Below are positions 58,958-64,000 of a DNA stretch of 64,000 nt, in pieces. Below the pieces are notes generated by a model, which made no database searches, was not told the origin of the DNA, and was given only the letters and a program-made list of their open reading frames with translations. A program made the translations under genes and the position numbers. Every line of letters starts with the position of its first letter. Within the stretch, counting starts at the first letter, position 1. The stretch comes from Symsagittifera roscoffensis (Eukaryota > Xenacoelomorpha > Acoela > Convolutidae). The stretch lies in the NCBI RefSeq assembly GCF_963678635.1, contig NC_087062.1, forward strand, positions 21,441,789-21,505,788, given 5' to 3'.

Positions 58958-61346
58958 TTATAAATTTTTCAGACTCGGCGTGAAAAGTTTTGGATTCGGT
59001 TTCAAGTCGTCGGTGCTGTCTGGTGGAGATTCGGAACACGCGGTGTCAGCCGAGTTCGCGTTTCTTCCGGTCGGCGGCCGAGACTGACTAAACTTCCGAT
59101 GTTCGGTGGGTTGGACTTTATTAGTGAGTGTAATACGACAGTTTTGAGAAACTGCTAACTCATCGTTTGAAAAATGCTCAAAGTTTGTCGTGTATTGGAA
59201 TCGCAATGGGGGTCGGGTGTGGTCGCCCATTCGGCTCGGGTTTTCTTCCACCGAGAGAACAGAGTCGTCTCGTGTCATCACTTCCATTGAGGCTTGCTTC
59301 TAAATCAGTTTCAAAAAATGATTGAAGATAATTCATTGAAGAGAACGAAAATACGAGCTATTCAGATTTTTGGCGTGTTTGGTGCATCGTCTCTAGCTTA
59401 GATCATCTACATGCAACATTTCTTGTTTCTTTCCTGGCCTGTGAAATGATGTCTTGCCCTCAAATAGTAGACCATCAACCTTTTAACATGAAAAAGCTTG
59501 AAACATTTACCACAGCTGGAAAACTACCATAGAAATTCATGCATTTTTCTGCAGAAGCCGATTTTTGTTTTATTATTCTGAAAGAATAAATCTCGAGTAT
59601 TCAGCTTGTAACAATGAAGATTTGAAAAAGCCTTCTATGCAGGCATAAATGGGAAAAACAAGCGTTTCAGTTGCTTTTGGACGAGAAACATTCGTAAAGA
59701 TGAAACCCGTCTCCAGTAAAATTTATCTATCATGCGCTGTAATGGTAATGATAATCGTTGTAAGAATGGTTCGAATATTTTACATTTACGTCCAGTAAGC
59801 ACGAATACTGTAAACAACGAAAAAATTATTAGAACAATTTTTTTCGAAAATGTGCAAGTAAGAACAGATTTCACTCACTCGAGTTCGTGCAGAAATCAAG
59901 CCTGGAACGGACTTTTGGTCGGCCTGAAACATCAAATCGAAGTGTTGTTTTACAGATCATTCAATTTATTGACTTCTTATAAGTCAGCTGGATGTTGTTA
60001 ACTTTTTACCCCACCCTTTTGCAAGGTTGGGCGGGGGGGTGTCGTTACAAGGTACAGAAATAACATATGCTTAGCCGTTGAATTCGTTTTTTACAGGGGT
60101 TGCAATTATTAGTTAAATACATCCAAAAAACCCTTGAAAAAAAAGTCATCTTACCATTCCGATGAGTTTTCTTGTATAAATTTGCTCCTCGTTCTTGAGT
60201 TTCTTTGAAGCGTTTCGAGTCTGAAACATTTAATTGCAAAATGTTGCGTAAAAACAAAGCAACAAACCTGAAACTCAAATATAGCCATCTGTGATCAGAA
60301 ACTTCTAACGTGTTTAAATTGTTCTGACCGCTGGAATTGAGGACCAACTTTGTCTTTGTGTGTTTCTAATTCTTTTCGTTTTACTTTTAAAACTTTTTTC
60401 CGCGCAAAAGTAAAATTAATAATCAGATTGGTTCAAGTGATATATCTGTAGATGTTTAAATAACTTTTACCATCGAATATGTTTATGTTCTATCTAAGCT
60501 TTCATTCAGATCGTCTCATCGCATAACGAACAAAATCGACAAAAATTGACCGCAACCGGCTATATGGTTCTTATTTTATTTCGAACCCATTGTCTAAACT
60601 TGAAAAGTCAGCTTGAGAAATTGTTGGGAAATATCAAAACCTACGGACAATTCGATGTTGTTCTTATCATTTGAAATTATTGAACCGACTTCCTATTTCC
60701 TAGGTTTTTGCGTCTGTAAAAGGTAGGAGTAATGGGAAACTAGACTTCCGTTGCCTGGGTAGGGTTATTTGAGATCGCCTTGGTTAAGTTTAAGTTCTTC
60801 TGTTTCCTTTTACAACTATCAGCTCCCGTTCATCCGGTCGTGAAGATCAAAGTTTCAGGGTAAAAAGATCAAGTTCAATTTTCGACTTAATTTTTAAAAA
60901 ATTCTTATAGATTTCAACATGTTAACTTGCAATAGCTTTGAAACATCATGATCTATGTTCCCCGTTTCTATTAGATTTTTCAGTTAAACAATAATTTCGC
61001 ATTTTATATGGGCTGCCAATAAAAAAAACCGTATGTCCGACGAGTAACTTTTAGGTGTAATAAATTTATTTACGTTTTTTTGTTAGTTTTTTTAGAAAAA
61101 ACTCTTAATTCCGAAATTTTTTTATCAAAAGTTTGGTGCTACCTTGGCGATAGCGAGTATCCCAAACCCGACATTCCAGAGGAAATAAACGAGAGCAAGT
61201 GTGGACACAGTCCATACATCCAGATGCCAGAAGAACTCCTCCCTCTCTTCGCCCTCGAGGTCACTGGTCCTGAAGACTAAATGAAGCACGGAGAATGCCA
61301 CCACCAGAACTGTCAGCATAAGAATTGCAAACAGCACGTAGAAATC
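58958..61346 (-). CDS. C-terminal part of a multipass membrane protein gene, three exons
   Basis: Minus-strand exons 61346-61143 (68 codons), 60220-60155 (22 codons) and 59299-58958 (113 codons plus TAA) all begin and end in phase 0 with AG acceptors and GT donors. The first encodes two hydrophobic helices (LFAILMLTVLVVAFSVLHLV and STLALVYFLWNVGFGILAIA) joined by a charged loop with EGEEREEF. The second is a short basic helix-like link. The last is a hydrophilic Ser/Thr/Pro-rich tail of the kind found on the cytoplasmic side of membrane proteins. Upstream exons should lie above 61346, possibly beyond the window. I cannot assign a family. Confidence 0.65.
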
Positions 61347-61599
61347 CTGCAAACAATTGTTGCATCTTGCTTTGAAACATCCCAAATCAATTTTCCAATC
61401 AGGGTTTACATTTAACAATTTTAAATAGTTTTGCAGGCTTAATCAGAGCATCACAGGAGGTATGATTGGTATAACCACTCTAGAAAGGCAATTTTTTCTA
61501 TATTCAGATTCAAAAAAGCTATTATTTTTTTCTTAGGTTGATTAACCCACTTTCAGGTTATCAAAACTCTCATAAACTTTTGAAGAGTGTGCCAATTTT

Positions 61600-61938
61600 T
61601 AAAAATTAGCTTAAAAAGGCAGCAATTAGAGACCTTTTATACCCTTCCTAAAGTTTGTTGGGCTACGTAAGGGGCTCACTTTGCTATAATTTTGTCTGTG
61701 AGCGACTGCGTATTTTTGGCATAATTTTTGATTAACTAAGAAAAGCCAAAATGACCCAATTTTTGAGTAACATTTTGGGCCCGAATTTCGCAAAACAAAT
61801 CACATCATATTAATTCAGCTAACATTTTAGGCAAGTTTTGTCTTCATCAGTTTTCAGCTAAACTCAACCCAAATTGAGAAAAACGCGTTTTAAATTTCAA
61901 GTTAATTCGTTTTGTCCGGTTAATTTAAATCAGCACTG
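61600..61938 (-). mobile_element. MITE related to 24370-25022, inverted
   Basis: The right end GTCCGGTTAATTTAAATCAG CACTG is followed by TA. An internal phrase TTGTTGGGCTACGTAAGG (61668) matches the reverse complement of the interior of the 24370 copy. The left end is not clear. Confidence 0.5.
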
Positions 61939-61939
61939 T

Positions 61940-64000
61940 ATACCAAGTGAGCAATCTCCCCCCTAAAATTTAATGAAAAATTCAAGTGATAAATCCTGCA
62001 GCTATTATGCTCAAACCTGATCCGCTGAAATATATTACTTTTAACGAAGTGAACGGTCTAATTCCTAAATTGATATAGAGGGGAGATTGTTCACTTGTTT
62101 CTCATACTTTGCTTATTGATATGGTTTTTAAGGGTTTGTGTTGACACAGCTCTGTGCTTGCTCCATCTGACGAAGAAAATGGCAAATTATAAGACCCGTT
62201 TTTTTTGGTCAAATTTAAAACTTTTTACTAACTCAATCCTAATTTCAACATCCTATGAAACATTTTAACATCCGGCTTAGAAATTGTTCTAAATTGAAGT
62301 GAGGCAAGCTATTTGAGTTTAATGTTCTGATTTTTGAAGATCAGATGGATTGCTTTCGCTATGCGCTTGGTGTGTTTTTTTTTCTTCAGACAAATTTAGA
62401 ATTATTAACTAGTCACTTTTGATTAGAACTTCTTTTATCAAATAGAAAGTATTGACACTCTGAGCTCAATATTCAATTTGTATTCATCTTATTTTACACA
62501 TTACTTGGAAGTTACCGGGTTTTATAAAGTGCTAACTAGGCCAATTTAAGTCTGTTAAAGCGCAATATGTTCTGTTAAAGCACAAGTTATGTGCAAATAA
62601 CGCGGCGTAAGCGGTGTTTTCACCACGCTCTGAAATTGTTCCAAATATGCATTATGCATGAGGCAAGCTTTTGGATCTCAATCAAACGTTTTAGGACCTT
62701 AAATTTTAAAGACCTTCACTTTGAACTTTTTAGGACCTCCACGAGTGGGGGAAACATTTTAAAAAATGTGGAAAAAAATTCCAATTGTTTCCATTTTTTT
62801 TGAAATATCATCAATTTTTATATTTTGAACAAAAATTTTTTTTATAGGAGCAGCCAGAGTTCTTATAAATTTGCACTGTTGTATGAAATTTTGCTCACAC
62901 AATTATTCATCCCAACTCTCATTATCTAATAAAAAACAACCGATTTAAAACACGGATAAACAGTGCAAATGGGCAAACTGGTGGTTCGTATGACCACAAA
63001 AATTAGCAAAAACCCATCACACTCGGCATAATATTCAAGGCGACAATAGTTTTTGCAGGACTCAATCATTTCAAAAAGCAACCTTTTGTCACACAGAAAC
63101 TTAACAAAGAAAACTAACTTAAAAAAAGTACTCCCGCAATACACAGCAATTGAAAAGCTATACACGTAGGCGAGAGATTTGATATGGAACTTTCACGGAA
63201 CTAATAAACTTTATCAAGTTGGTTGGTGACGATTATCGCTTTCTACGAACTGTCGTCATAACTTTTTTTAATTGCGAGCTTAAGAAATTTTTGCTACAAA
63301 AAAGGATCAAATTAAGTAGTTTGAGCAGAAGGCCAAAAACTGGTTTACTTGCCGACGATAATTATAGTTTATTCTTGTTTCATCATTCTGATTGAAAAAA
63401 GATAGTTAGACGTATTTATCATTCGGAATTAGTTTCACCCAGCTCTATTGTACTAAATCAAATATGTTTATATGTGCCCACTCAAAAAACATTTGTTAAA
63501 AAAAACTTTCTCAGATAATTAGTTTGAAAGTAACTACTTGAATTGTTTCGACTATTGAAAATTAAATTAAAATCAATTCCGTAATATTTCAAGATTCAAA
63601 TCGTTTTCCAGCTGTTATTAAAGCTAGAAACCAAATAGGAGTAACTATACAGGACAAAAAAAACAGGAGTACCAAATAGTGTAAGAATTACTTTTTGAAA
63701 TTGTGTTATGGTAAAATACGATATAGAAAAAAAATAACGCAAATAAATTATTCAAAATAAACGTGCGGTAATGCACTTTTTGGTATAAGCTCACTGATGT
63801 CTTTATGAATAAATAAAATTCAATATTAAAAATTTAATGGCTATAAATTGAAACATTACTGCTCGTCTCGGGGCAAAACTTTGAGTTTTCCGACTACCAT
63901 TTGAGGTTCTTGGTATTGAATCTCCACTCATTAAATACGACGGATTAAATAAATAATATCGAATAAATTCTAAGTTTTTTTGTGATTTTATTAAGCAATT
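61940..64000. other. Mostly gene-free stretch
   Basis: Two worn traces of the Helentron-like family are visible: 62330-62680 (GGTGTGTTTTTTTTTCTTCA, GGCGTAAGCGGTGTTTT) and a minus-strand terminus at 63858-63895 (ACTGCTCGTCTCGGGGCAAA then TCCGACT). A 79-codon minus frame at 62926-63165 has some coding-like composition but no usable splice context. Confidence 0.4.

Noticed and set aside
59732-60001. 89-codon plus frame
   Set aside because: It lies in an intron of the minus-strand gene, with no recognised motif or supporting splice signals.
61080-61280. 66-codon plus frame with acidic composition
   Set aside because: It is the antisense of the minus-strand membrane exon 61346-61143, which has proper splice borders and helices.
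62926-63165. 79-codon minus frame as an upstream exon of the membrane gene
   Set aside because: No acceptor/donor pair gives the phase 0 needed to join at 61346 with confidence.

Overview
The window is AT-rich eukaryotic DNA. Split coding exons are bounded by GT/AG signals and separated by long introns, and the transposons are metazoan types (MULE with FLYWCH finger, BEL/Pao, Ty3-type LTR element, rolling-circle-like elements, TA-flanked MITEs). I read it as an invertebrate animal genome; I cannot name the species. Most of the 64 kb is repeats, and only four split host genes can be supported from exon phase and splice sites.

Layout. 1-1440: 22-bp minisatellite with a 110-bp higher-order period, decaying to about 1735. 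1897-4174 (+): 3' part of an unrecognised membrane protein gene (4 exons). 4890-22640: nested low-copy repeats. One block (11784-15640) recurs at 17233-22640; its single rolling-circle-like element is present in the second copy as a four-unit head-to-tail array. 24370-33262 (+): RNase T2-like gene (4 exons found), whose introns hold a 20-bp minisatellite, a MULE with a near-perfect 9-bp target duplication, a BEL/Pao integrase fragment with a SINE-like unit, and long G and C homopolymers. 36720-44019 (+): eight-exon gene for a secreted 366-residue divergent CAP/SCP protein, complete from ATG to stop. 46448-49016: a second MULE with a perfect 9-bp target duplication and an almost readable transposase. 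50217-51190: an inverted-repeat-bounded element filled with a palindromic ATTATAATCG motif. 52556-57851: a young Ty3-type LTR retrotransposon, internally deleted in pol. 58958-61346 (-): C-terminal part of a multipass membrane protein gene (3 exons, all phase 0). 62-64 kb: faint repeats only.

The host genes show no shared pathway. The most unusual material is the family of short elements with subterminal inverted repeats GTTCCGACT...AGTCGGAAC and a 3' hairpin, in single, tandem, inverted and partly duplicated copies across the window. Its architecture suggests non-autonomous Helentron-like elements, but no Rep/helicase partner is present here.
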